Assembly (NCBI RefSeq): GCF_018139145.2
Contig: NC_059485.1
Span: 19,467,698-19,531,697 of the forward strand
DNA from: Gymnogyps californianus
Taxonomy: Eukaryota; Chordata; Aves; Accipitriformes; Cathartidae
DNA length: 64,000 bases
Reading direction: 5' to 3'
In this document: positions 46,528 through 58,500 of the stretch, in pieces
Position numbering within the stretch: position 1 is the first letter of the stretch
How the letters are laid out: each line of letters begins with the position of its first letter
Notes under the pieces: model-generated
Seen by the model: the letters and a program-made list of their open reading frames with translations, nothing else
The model's database searches: none
What the model was told of the DNA's origin: nothing
Program-made: the position numbers and the translations under genes

Positions 46528-46565
46528 ATGGCGGCCGTGAGTCTGAGGCTCGGAGACCTGGTGTG
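46528..46565 (+). CDS. GLYR1: GLYR1 exon 1
   Basis: It encodes [12 protein letters not shown] plus 2 nt of Trp, identical to mammals. The donor gtgagt is at 46566. A donor-like GTAAGA overlaps the start codon at 46523-46528. Confidence 0.96.
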
Positions 46566-49500
46566 GTGAGTGGCGGGGCAGGCCGGGCGGTGGCGGGGCA
46601 GAGTGGGGCGGCGGCGGCCGCGGGCGCCGGGCGGGCGGTGGTGGACGGTGGGGCAGACACCTCTTGCGGAACGAGGCTGAGGCTCCGCCTGTGGCAGCGG
46701 AGGCGCAGGCGGGGCGGCGGCGGGGCTGTGCCCGGCCCGGGGGAGCGCGGCGCGGCGGGAGCCGAGACGGGCCGGGCCCGGCCGAGCGCTGTCCCCCCCG
46801 TAGCCGCAGGGGACTCCGTGGTGCGGCTCCGGGTGGGGAGGGGCTCGGCAGGGCAGGCGGCGGCGGGGCCGCGGCCCGGGCGGCGGGTCTCGCCGCCGCC
46901 GTCCCTCGGGAGCAGTGTGAGGAGGGGCGGGGGGCGGTGGCGGGAGGCAGTCTGGGGCCACGGGACTGGGCTGGAGCGGGCCGAGGGGAGGCAGGCTCGG
47001 CTCTTAGCCGGGCCGGCAGCGGAGGCTAACGGGAGGCGGCGCATAAAAGAACCTGTGTAAGATGGAGGGGGGTGAGGGGAGCGGGACAGAGGGGCGATCG
47101 TTGCGGGGCTCGCTTGGAAATACGGTCTCCTCCCAAGGGAGGTGAGAAGGGACATAAATAAGTCAGTAGGTGTTTAGGGGGAGCAACGATACCATTTCTT
47201 GGCAGTGCTTTAAAGAAGCAACACGACAATCCGGGAAAAGAGTGGTTTTTTGCAGGTTAGGATGTCCCTGTTGAAGCTCACAGAAGCCATTTCCCCTTGT
47301 CACTCCAGTTTTACCCTCAAATAGTCAGAGCTGTGATTTTGTATTTCCTGATCAGGAGAACTGAGGGGATTCCATCGAGCCCTGTAAGCGCTGATTTTTA
47401 AGTGCATAGGCTCTACTGTACTTGATAGGCTAGGGTGTCCTGCTAGGGCTTGCAAGAAATAGCTAATCCCCAACACGCAAGTGCATGCATTTATATTTAT
47501 ATCCCAGATAAAAAGAAGCGTGTGCTCCAGGCTGTGACAACTGCAGTTTCTCATCCGAAAAATTGACAGTGCTCTGAAGTTGTCTAATTTATATAGCAAA
47601 GTAAGTAAAGATTGGTTCCTTTTAGCAAATTTTTTTTTTCAAACAAGGATTTGGGGAGTGCAGTGCTCTCAGTGTCGGAATGCAGATTATCCTGCTTTAG
47701 TTTTGTACGTGACAACCCAGACAGGTACTATCCCTAGAGTCATCGCAGAAGAACTGTAACAGTAAGACAGTAACATATGAAAGGCTTTGATGAATGTCTT
47801 GTTCAGTACAAGAATGGAAGCATCGAATATGAGACATGGTCACGGTTACAGCTCTTGGCAGTATTCCTGCCTGACCATCGCTGCTGAATCGTCTGCGTAG
47901 CATTGCCATGTCAGGAGGGGCTGCAGTGCCACTTGCTGAGAATTGTTGATTCAGGATCTGGTGGGCTCCACAGGTTCTTTGCCAGTCTCTTGCAAGACAA
48001 TGACTGATAAGGTTTTGTGAGAGTATTGCAGCCTGAGTAAGTAACAAGAGTAAGATAATGATAAAGCCACCATGCTGAGGGCTAAGAGTAATGTCTCTTC
48101 CTCCTCTGTGTAGTTTTCGTAATGGAAACATTTGCAAGTGTAGGAAATAAACTTTTCTGCCTTTCTTATGGCTCTTTTATATCTTTAGCACATCTTACTG
48201 TGGTGGCGAGCACCTGAAGAAAGTGATAATGGAACACCTGTTCAGGGGATCCTGCCATTAATGCTTTCCTGTGAGAACTTCTAAGAATCTCAGCTCTCTG
48301 AGCTGGAAATCGGTGGCTGCTCTGCTCACTAGACTGTTCTGGCCGGATGGATATAAGTTACCAACCTGAACTTTGGTTTGATTGCCTGCGTCAATACTTT
48401 TTTCAGTTCCTTGTGAGGGAATATCCAATCTTACAAGAGTAATAAGCACTATAGCACTGTATCTTCCAGGCAGTAGCTATGCTGCTGCTGTTCTGTTTAC
48501 TTAAATTCTGATAGTCCAGCGAGTTCATGCATACTCTTTAGAGGTTTAGTTTAGGTGCGGGTATCTAATAATATAATGCTTGTGTGTCAACTGCGCGTCT
48601 TACCTTTCACGGTAGGTTTTGACTGTAAGTTGTAACTTCCTTAATATGAGAAATATGATGTAATGCGAAAAGGTAGATGTGGGATAGTTGTTTTTTCTCT
48701 GGTTCTACGGCCTAATACTTTCTTTTTTCTCTAGGGGGAAGCTGGGCCGGTATCCTCCATGGCCAGGAAAGGTGAGGTTTGGTGGTGTTTTTTTTTTTTT
48801 TTATTGTTGCTTTCTTAGTTTTGGGGTTTTTTTTGTTTTTGCTTTTTCCTTCTGCACAGAGAAAGCTTTGCCTGAAAGGATTTCGGTTTAAGATTAGTGT
48901 TGGTTTTTTTCTTTGTTTGGTTTTTGGTTTTTTTAGATACTTACCCCACAAATCTAAACTATGAACCAGTTTAGGGCTTTATTTGATCTAGAAGTTCAGC
49001 CTGTCACTAACAACTGTTAGTTCAGGTGGAATGAAAAGCAACAGAGAGCAGTTCATCCAGCTCTGGAACTGAATGTGTTTCCCAGATTTAGTTATTTAAT
49101 CCCTATCCCTTTCTGCAGGACAGGTTTCTTTCCTCCCATAGTAAATTGGTTAAATGCACTGTGTTAAATAGTAGAAATAAAGAGTCTGGCTTCTCAAGAT
49201 ACTGTTTTAGAACTATGCTTTTTGAGTAATAATTCTGGGGGTAGGGAGTAATTAAACTTTCTCTTCTGGTTTGGTTGGTTTTTTTCTGATGAAAGGCCAA
49301 AAAGATTAAAAAAAACCAACTTGAATTATATGTGCCATTTTTATTATTCCTACTTCTCTGAAAGAACTTTGTTTTTATTTTTGGTGTAGGTATGAGGACT
49401 AAGCATGCTGAGATAACAGCATGCAGCAGGGAAAAGTGTTGTAAATGTGGCTGACAGCCATAAATGTTTGGTTATTGGGTCAAGTTAAGTCCAGGCTCAC

Positions 49501-52500
49501 CTACAGTCTTTCACATGTCACCTGTGTAACTGAAAGACAGCTTTTCTCTTTACTAATACTTGAAATGTTATAAGCAATCTGTTCTGGGAGTAAAGACAAA
49601 GCTTTAAATGTAAATTTTAAGTTACCTAAGTGGAACAAACTTTTATTAATGCCATTTGGCTTTCTAAATTTTAAAAAAGATTGCTAGCCTATCTATCGGG
49701 GATAGGGAGAAGACCACCTCACTAAGAATGTAGTGATGTATCAGTGGAGTTTGGGTACTTTTTCATTCTGCTGCAGCATATCCATATCTAAGGAAATACA
49801 CGAGTTACATATTTACTTGAAAGACTTATAACAAGTTCAAGTTCTCTTCCTAGTCAGATTAAAAAAAAATAGATCTACATAGCTGTAACACATGACAGTA
49901 AAATCACAGAGTATAAATTTTAATTATGTGCTTTTTAACTTTCACTTCTAATCACCTTCAGATTGTTAATCCACCTAAAGATCTGAAGAAACCTCGTGGA
50001 AAAAAGTGCTTCTTTGTGAAGTTTTTTGGAACAGAAGATCAGTATGTACCTGCTTGTTTTCATCTGGTGAAAATACTGTGCCATATATGGATATTTCGTG
50101 GAAGAAATATTTACTAACACAGTGCAGCGTAGCTTTGCAAAGGATTGTCTTTGATCTACATGCAAAAAAAAAAAAATTCAACTATTATTGCATGCTGTAG
50201 CCACTCATGTGGGTGTATGAAGACCGTAAAGGCTTACATACTCAATCATGTTAGGATTTTAGTTGCCGCTGTGAAGGAAAGTTCTTGGTAGCTTGCCATT
50301 TTTAGGGAAGTAGGTGTGACGTGACTGGGTTAGATTTTAGTGTGTAACCACGTATGAGAAAGGTACAGCTAAGAGCATGCATTTGTTTTTCTGCCAGAAG
50401 AGTAAAACAGCTATATACTTGCCATTTGTAAAAGAACGTACTGTCATACCTGGTGACTGAAAACATTCTTGCTGTGCTTTGGGAAGATTTTACAGTATAG
50501 GAAAGCCAAAACTGTTGTAGACTACCTTTTTGCAAGGCAGAATTTATTGATTCCAAACATGTGTACAAAATCATAGTTGTCTTAGATACTTACAAACTGG
50601 AAAAAAACAACCCCAAAACCTAAGAACTTGGGTATTTCATGAAACTGAAAATTATTTTGCTAATTTTTCAGTTTTTCCCTTTATTTTCTGCTATTTTGCA
50701 TTAAGTCATGCAATAAGGGAGAAAATTACAAATATCTGCGGAAGACTGGAAAACCCTTTAGATTTTGGAAAAAAGGTAGCAAGAACTGAGGCCATTTAAT
50801 GGATGTTACTTAAGGAAATTATTTTTGACTGCTAAATTATTTTTGCTCAATATTTAAAAATCATTTTCCATTAAGAACTGAGGTCTAAACTTGATGGAGT
50901 AGAAGTGAATGCTTGCATGCTAATAGGAACATTTGTTGGATCTCCAGTAATGTAAGGCAGGTGAAGGTTGATTTGAGGGCAGAGAGTGTGTGGTGGTGGT
51001 GGTGGTGTTAAACATGGTTATTTGAGCTAATCAAGTTCTGAAAGTTGAAGAGATTGACTATTTCTATCCTGATTGTTTGTTCTTGATTCTTGTATTTTAT
51101 GTTATTGAATCAAATACAGAGATGTTTTGTATTAAGACAAGTTTGGAAAAAGTGGTCGTATGTCTAGGGTACTGTAGCTGAGATTAGCAGCATGATTGCA
51201 AATGAAGAGTTCAGAGCTGCCAAATAATTGGGATTTATTACAGTATTCTAGAGCTCTGGCTAGCGAAAATCCAGTTGTCTGGCACAGTAAGGTAGTGTGG
51301 TTGCTGTCATGTCTCCCCCTCCCCCCCATCTCCAGCTTGTGAAATGTAATCGTTTCCTGTTAGATAATTATGATTTAGAAATTTGCTCGCTTTGACTGGC
51401 ATACCCTACCTGAAAATTAAATAAAAATAAATACCGTCCCCTTTGTTCTTCTTTTAAAATAATATTGATAGACAGAAGAGAGAAGCTTGTGTGCCTCTTC
51501 TGTCCTGACTTGGAATTTTAAATATGCTGTTCTAACCGGGGTGCTGCTTGAGAAAATCCTTACCTTTGAGCATAATCAACGAACCAAATCAGGAAAAATT
51601 TAAATGATTTCACTTAAAATGTGAGCATGAAGAGAAAATCCCTTTACTTATTTCATGCAAGTAAACTAATGTGTTTTGCAGATACTTTTTTCTAGGTGTG
51701 TATAAACAGTAAGTGGAAATACGTAACAGACAAAATGTCACTACTCTACATAATGAACAGCATGATGAATAGGAGGATGCAAAGCTCCATCACTGACTGT
51801 AGTCTGTGGCGTGATGAGTACACCTACTCATACTGATATTCTAGTGCACATTGCTTCTGTTTTCTAGCACTTCGCTCTTTCTGCAACTTCCAAGTTTGTA
51901 AGGTGACATTACTATGCCACTGATCCATTTTTACAGCTCTTCTATTATTGCCTTACTCTGTCAAGGTTCAACAGGTGAGGATCTGGATATAAGCTATTTG
52001 CCTATCGTCCAGTGTGTATAGGTGAAGGTGATGCTAGTTGCTGGGTAGAATCCCTCTCTCAAACTTCTGAGGGTGGTTGCCAGCCAGTTGGTCGATAGGT
52101 AGGTAATCTCAGACTTGATAGTCTTATTTTCTTCTGAGGATTCCCAGGTGACTGCTGTGGCCAGAAATGCCACATTTTGGGCTAGGGAAAAATTGTTTCC
52201 TCCTGACTTACGTGGCTCTAGTTTGCCATAGCAAAGATTAAGGAGAAAGCTGCTTAGAAGTAAGAACTGGTGTGCATGCATCTGAGTGGAGGGTTGAATA
52301 AAAACATACTGATGAATTTGGAAGTGGTTTTGGTGTAGTGTATAGATAGGTTTTGGTTATTTGTGAAATCCTGAATAGCTTACGATACAGCACAGAAGAA
52401 AATGCATTTTTCTTTACCTGTGAATTGAATACCAATATTTACTGGCCCAGTGCGATGCTGCAGTGACTAAAGAAATACATTAACTGGAAGGCTGTAAGTA

Positions 52501-55500
52501 GTTTTGGCCAAAGACATAAAAGTGAGAGCATGAGTGCGTTCAGACTGTGCTCTAAGGCCTGGCTTTATCAAAAGTTTCTACTGAGCTCTGTACTCCTTAT
52601 GTTTCTTGTGTTGGTGGAGTTAGTTGCTTCTGTCGCTTTCAAAGTAATAGGTTTTCTGGAAGATAAGGATTCTCTACCCATGAAAGAAGAATTTGCTTAT
52701 TTGTTTAAACTGTGAAGTACTCCTATGCTTTACCACAGTGAAAGCCACCTTGATGTTCATAGTAGTAATATAATATCCATGTCCTAGTCTAAGTGATTGC
52801 CTTAATTGTGGGGCACATACTCATGTAACGTCTCTTATTAACTTGTTCTCCAAATTGGTGAGGAGATTTTTCTAGTCTGCCTAGGAGTTCTTTTTCTGAG
52901 TGTCTCTTCTCAGATTAAGTCACATTATAAAGATTCTTCATCTAAAATCGAGAAGAGTTGATGTTCCCTGCCCATAGACCTGGCAAGCATGTAACAGCAT
53001 CCAATTATGGGAGTATAAACAACAATTTTAATTTAGTCTTTCTAAATAGAAGTGGAACTTTGACCTCTTATCTGTGTTTCTAACTGTGCTTTTCAGATAG
53101 TTTTTAAGATCCCCTTTCATTTCCCAAGCTACAGTCTTGTCCTAGGAAATCTTTGTAGATCATTCCAGTAGTCGAGTACTGCAATGTAAGAATTTATACA
53201 TTGCTATATATGTACATTTATTGCTTTTAGTAGTTAGAACTAATAGACTGGCAGGCCCATAGCCTGCCAGTCTTTCTTGGTGTGCTTCATCCAGTTCAAA
53301 ATATTCTTACATTTCGTGGCCTGCTTGGGAATTCATTATGACATTGTCAAAACTAAAAAATCATTTCTTTGGAGATATCATTCTACTATGTTTCATAGTA
53401 ATATTAGGGAGAGTCCTGCAGTCATCAGAGGTGTGTGTACAAACACACATATTCACCTCCCATCCCGCCCTCTTCCCCCCTTAGATATTCTGTAATAGCC
53501 AAATGGTCTTGCAAGTCATGTATATCAAAGTCTTAATAGGAAGCTGGAGCAGTCCATTCTTACTCATAGCACCTTTTTGAAGCATCAGTACCAAAACTAA
53601 ATAGTCTCACTAAATGTGGTGGGGTCAAGGGGCACTTCCTGACTTGATACATTAAGGAAAAATTGGAGGAAGCGTGTAATCCAAGATAAGTATAATAATC
53701 TGTAGCCTATTTCCATCAGGCACAGTGATTTTTAGCACAGCACTCATTGCCTTCCCATTCTCCATATCCTGTTGGGATGCAAACACCTACCCTCTTCTTC
53801 TGCCACTGTTCTCCTGGTTTTCCAGGAGAGAGAAATTTCTGGATGTAGTCTTTCTAAAATGTTCTTTCAGGTCCTGACATCAGAAAACACTTGCTTAAAG
53901 TTTGCCAGGTGTTGAACGTGGTACTCTTTGGCAGTCTGAGGAGCCAGAGGTATAGGCTAAGCTGACAGAGAGGGTTAGCTTAACGTTGCCGGTGTTTCTC
54001 AGTTAGGCACATTATCCCATGCAGAGCTCTATGTTGCTGTAGCCAGACTGCTGTATAGCAGAGCCAGCTGGAATGTTGTTAGACATCTCTGCAGGCAGAG
54101 TGCCATAGCTGAGAATTACTGTAGTCAAAACTTTTCCACCTCTTACTGATATCTTTGGATGTGTAAGTACTCTGCAAAATTTTTTTATTGCACAAATTTG
54201 AAAAATCTAATACTTCGAATTTCTTTCCGTATTGCCCTGCTGCTTGTTTTCTTTTGCTAAGTATCCCCTCCTTTTAGCTGCATGGACACTTATTCCTATT
54301 TAGTGTGGTCATTTTTGTCTTTTTTTTTTCCATTAAGAAGTTTACATATCAAATTCCAGAGTTCAGCCATTTGAGTTGTTTTACTGATGAAAATTGGAGC
54401 ATTCGCTTTTAACAGCAGGAAACCCATCTTGATTTCTCTGTTGTATGCTCACGCACACTGGGCTTGTAAATAACCAAGCAATCTTCTTTTGACTTTCCAA
54501 ATTGCTTGTGTTAGCATTTAGTATGGGCATCTAAATTGCTACAGTGTAAAACTTTTTCCCAGACTGTAGTAAGTAATAGAAATTTGGAGTTACAGTGCAA
54601 CTGTTTTCCATCCCTAACTGTAAGGCTTGCAAAAAGTGAGTATTTGTGGATATTCCTCCACTTTCTCCAATTTATCATTAGGAATTGATATATTTAGACT
54701 GGAAGAGAGTGGCTAGAACATTGGGGGTTTTAAGGTCTCCTTGCCTGTGCTAAGCTCGTATCACGGATTTGAATCTGGTTGCATCTCTTCTGTGCCACTG
54801 TTTTCCATGCAGCTCCAGGTCACATTCGTACTTGCCTCTGCTTTACAAGCATTCTAAGTTTTGCTTATTGTTCATGAATATAACATGGATTTTACATGAG
54901 TAGTGGTTTTATAAGAATGGTATTTTGGAGGGGATGAGGAAGGGTATGGAGAAATGAGCAGAGAAACCCTTTACTAACATGTAGCTCTTTTACATCTTTT
55001 CACTTTCCATTTAGCCCATTCTTTACAGATAGCAGATGACTCTGTGCAGCAGTATGAATACAATTTCATCTTACATTACTGAAGATGTCATATTTAATGT
55101 CACTAATACTTTTCTAGGGCATTAATTCATTTCTGAGTCAGGAGAGACATAGTAGTTCCTTTTATATGTTGTATCCTAGAGACTTCTTATCTGAATATTG
55201 GCCTTCATTGGCTTTGAGGTTATTGCTTAACAGAGAGAGATCTTGTGTATAAACATGAATGATTTTGTTTGGTGGAAAGTTCTTTTGTTTTCGAGTGTTT
55301 GAAACATTGCACGCAAACGCTTTATGGACATCTGGTGTCAAAACACGTTGTTATCTTATAGAAGGTTGTCCAGGTAGGTGACACACAAAGAATAAACTGG
55401 AAAGGAAAAGACCAAGTTTTAAAAAATTTTTTTATTATTATTTTATTTTTTTAAATTTATTTTTAACCCTGAGGCAGCATTTAAGACTGTTTTTCACTTA

Positions 55501-58500
55501 TTAGTTTGTCTCTGAGATCTCTAGCTCTTTGTCCTGGGGGATCACAAGTGCCAAGATGCACCTTCGAAGCCAGGAGCCAGAAAGCTTTGTACTTCAGACT
55601 TTCTCCATACCAGAGGAAAAGTAATGAGAAAGGAAGCTGGTGAACATGTGCAGTGAGGAGGGACAGGATGTGCAGAAACCTAAGAGAATGCCGTGATAGA
55701 AAAAAAAGTTATTTTTATTTAGAAAGTCAAATCTGGCAACAATGTTTAACATGCTTTATTATAATGTACTCCAAAATTTTGTTTCCTTTATATACATAAT
55801 GGAAAGGCTTCTCATGAGCTGATGTTGTCTAGTACCTAGGGATGCTTTGTCACTGAGTGCCACATGAAAGAGCTTTACAGTTCAAGAGAATTTTAAGATA
55901 TGTTTCACTATAATGTGTGGGCAGCTAGGAGGGATTCTCTGAATAGCTGCTGGATGGCAGGCTCTAGTCTGAAAGTAATGATTTGACTTGTTATATTACG
56001 TTAAGTCAGTTATTATGAAGATGATGTAAACTAAGCAAAAGGATTCAGCTTTGCCTGCAAAAGAGTACTGGGTTCTGCTTTCAGGCTATGGTGGAATCGT
56101 GGTGTGGGCTATACTGGCAGCGTGGAAAGGATGCTAGCATTTTTTGCAGTCAGTTCTAGCAGGAGGCCTCATCTCTCCAAATGTGACCCAAGAAGTTTCA
56201 GTCTACTTTAAGCAAGTTGATTCCTGACTACAAACAATGGCTAATGCCAGTGAAGAGAAATATCTCCATGAAGTTTTAGAGTTTACTGGGCTTTACTACT
56301 TCGTGAAGAGAGGACAAGCAAGATCCAGCAAAGCAGCATTATTGTTATTATGATTATTATTCTTTTCGCCTTTATGTTCAGTTTAGTTGTATGACATGAT
56401 GCTTACGGTGTCTGAAAAGGCAGCTATTTAAACCACTTCACTTGCTTGCAGGAGCTAGACTGCACTGGAAAATATTTAAAACCTATAATCATGGCTAGTC
56501 AATGTTCGTAAAATAGAGATGTTTTGGGACCAGAGAAAATCAGTTTGACTGGTTTTTACTGTGTGCTGGGCTGCTGTATGCTAAGAAGCACTGTTGGCCA
56601 TCCTAGCTCAGGAAAGCTTTTTAAAACTTACGCAGGTCTGTTTTCAGTAGGATGGAAATAGCTACAGTGTAGCTGATAAGCCTGGGCTTGAATTTGGGGA
56701 GAGAGGAAGGTAGTCTAATCTCTGTGAGAGCCACAAGGAATGTTGAAAGCAAAGGCATTCCCCTAAGCTGCAGTGAAGGAGTGGTAGAAGGGCTTGTCAG
56801 CCTGAAGGAAAGTGGAGTTGTCACCCTGTGCTTGACCGCTTAACCATGTGGTAAATGTCAAGAAGTCCTATTTCGCAGCAGTGGAAACGGGGAAGTCATT
56901 TGAGTTTCCTCATAGGACTGCAGTCAGGTTAATACTCTGCTACTGTACCAGTTTATCTTAAAATATCGACGGTGAAGAAAATGGTTCTTTCTCCTCAAAA
57001 GTGAAAGTGGTGTTTTCATGCGGAATATCAAGGTACATCAGAAATATGTTCAACAATGAGCTGTGGCATTTGCGCTCACTTTAGTTGTGGTCAGCTCTAT
57101 TGTGAGATACGTAATTCTGGGTTTTTCTTCAGTTTTTGCAGACACTAGTGTGTGCACAGTATGTTTGAACAAGGGATCGATGTCTTAGAATTGTTATGTG
57201 GCCGCCGCTTTCAACAACCTCTTGAGCAGATTCATATTATTGGCTACCTTATGTGGAGGCATATGGTTGTGGGTGTTCCTCCTGGTGATACAAGAGCAGT
57301 CAATAGACTGCCTTTGTTCTAAACAAGTACCTATGATCACATCCAAAAGCTGTCTTGCTGATAGAGAATATGAATAATGCTTGCAGCGGAGCACTGCTAG
57401 CATGAGAGGATATAAAACTTGAGAGAGAAATCAAGTAAAAGTGCCAGAAGAAAAGTTCTCAGTGAATGCAGAAATCGTAGCCCTTCAGGTTGTAGAAAGC
57501 AAGTGAGTTTGGGCTGCTATCGTCCATTGCTCTGGAGGAAAAAAAGTGTATCTGTGTGTTTCTAAAAGTGGGAAGGTTGAGAAAGTTGCTGTTTGGAGGA
57601 TATAACTAACTTTTGTTTGTTTGTTTGTTTCTAGTGCTTGGATCAAAGTGGAGCAGCTGAAGCCTTATCACCCTCACAAAGAGGAAATGATAAAGATTAA
57701 CAAGGGTAAGCGCTTCCAGCAAGCTGTGGATGCTGTAGAGGAATTTCTTAGAAAAACCAAAGGCAAGGACCAGGTGAGTGGGTTCTTTTTTACTGTGTGC
57801 ATCAAAACAAGTCTTGGCACGAATGATGGTCAGATGCATTTTTATGTGAAAGGAGTTTGTTGCCTCTGGCAAGTTGAGGGGGGGGTTTGTTTTCATTCCT
57901 TTGGTGGGTTTTTTTGGTTGGGTTTCCCCCCCCCACCCCCCATCCTCTCTTCCTCCCCATTCAGTCTTGTTTGGTGGGAAAAAAAGTGTTGTTAAACTGA
58001 TGGAGAAACTGAAGAGGCTAATTGATCTGCTTATGATGATTTGATAAATCAGTCTTAAGTCTTGGGCTAGAATTTTATATCTACTAATCTTGTCTTTAGT
58101 ATATTGGAAGTGCATATATGTGCACACACTCCCAGCAAGTCTTCAAGTGGCCTGTTCTGTTACTCGCTTACTTAAACTGATGTGTTTTTTCAGGAGAACT
58201 AACCAGGAACTTCACTCACCGACTTCAAAGGGCTAACACATATCTAGTTTTCAAGTTACTGTGCTGTTGTTTTGCTTGATAGTAATCAGCACAGTAATCC
58301 TTCACATCCTTGGTGTTGCATGAAAATCATTCCAGCTCTTCTCTTCTTTCCTTACCATCTTCTATTCTGTAATCTCTCAGGCGTCTTCCCATAACTCCAA
58401 TGAAGAGAAGAATCGGCGTAATTCCAGTGAAGAAAGAGGCAAGCAATCCGCTGGTGAAGAGAAACGCAAAGCCAGTTTGTCTGAAGGGAAGTTGAAGAAG

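Larger units (their letters stand above)
46000..47060. promoter_or_regulatory. GLYR1: CpG island at GLYR1 5' end
   Basis: This is CpG-dense DNA spanning the ROGDI-like exon, GLYR1 exon 1 and the start of GLYR1 intron 1. It is typical of a housekeeping promoter. Long frames across it are spurious. Confidence 0.75.
50042..57634 (+). other. GLYR1: GLYR1 intron 3 (7.6 kb)
   Basis: I see no gene. It holds a (TGG)n run at 50991-51007, a perfect 12-bp hairpin at 53245-53273 and an AT-rich stretch near 55420-55470. It ends in a GTTT microsatellite directly at the acceptor. Confidence 0.55.

Noticed and set aside
46341..47155. Long minus- and plus-strand frames around GLYR1 exon 1
   Set aside because: GC richness removes stop codons. 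The composition is low-complexity and there are no domains.
50042..50117. Open extension of GLYR1 exon 3
   Set aside because: The donor at 50042 restores the conserved His-Ala-Trp junction with exon 4; the read-through has no homology.
53245..53273. Possible miRNA precursor
   Set aside because: The stem is only 12 bp and pairing does not extend outward.
57606..58127. A 173-codon minus-strand frame over GLYR1 exon 4
   Set aside because: It is antisense to a conserved coding exon and has no motif.
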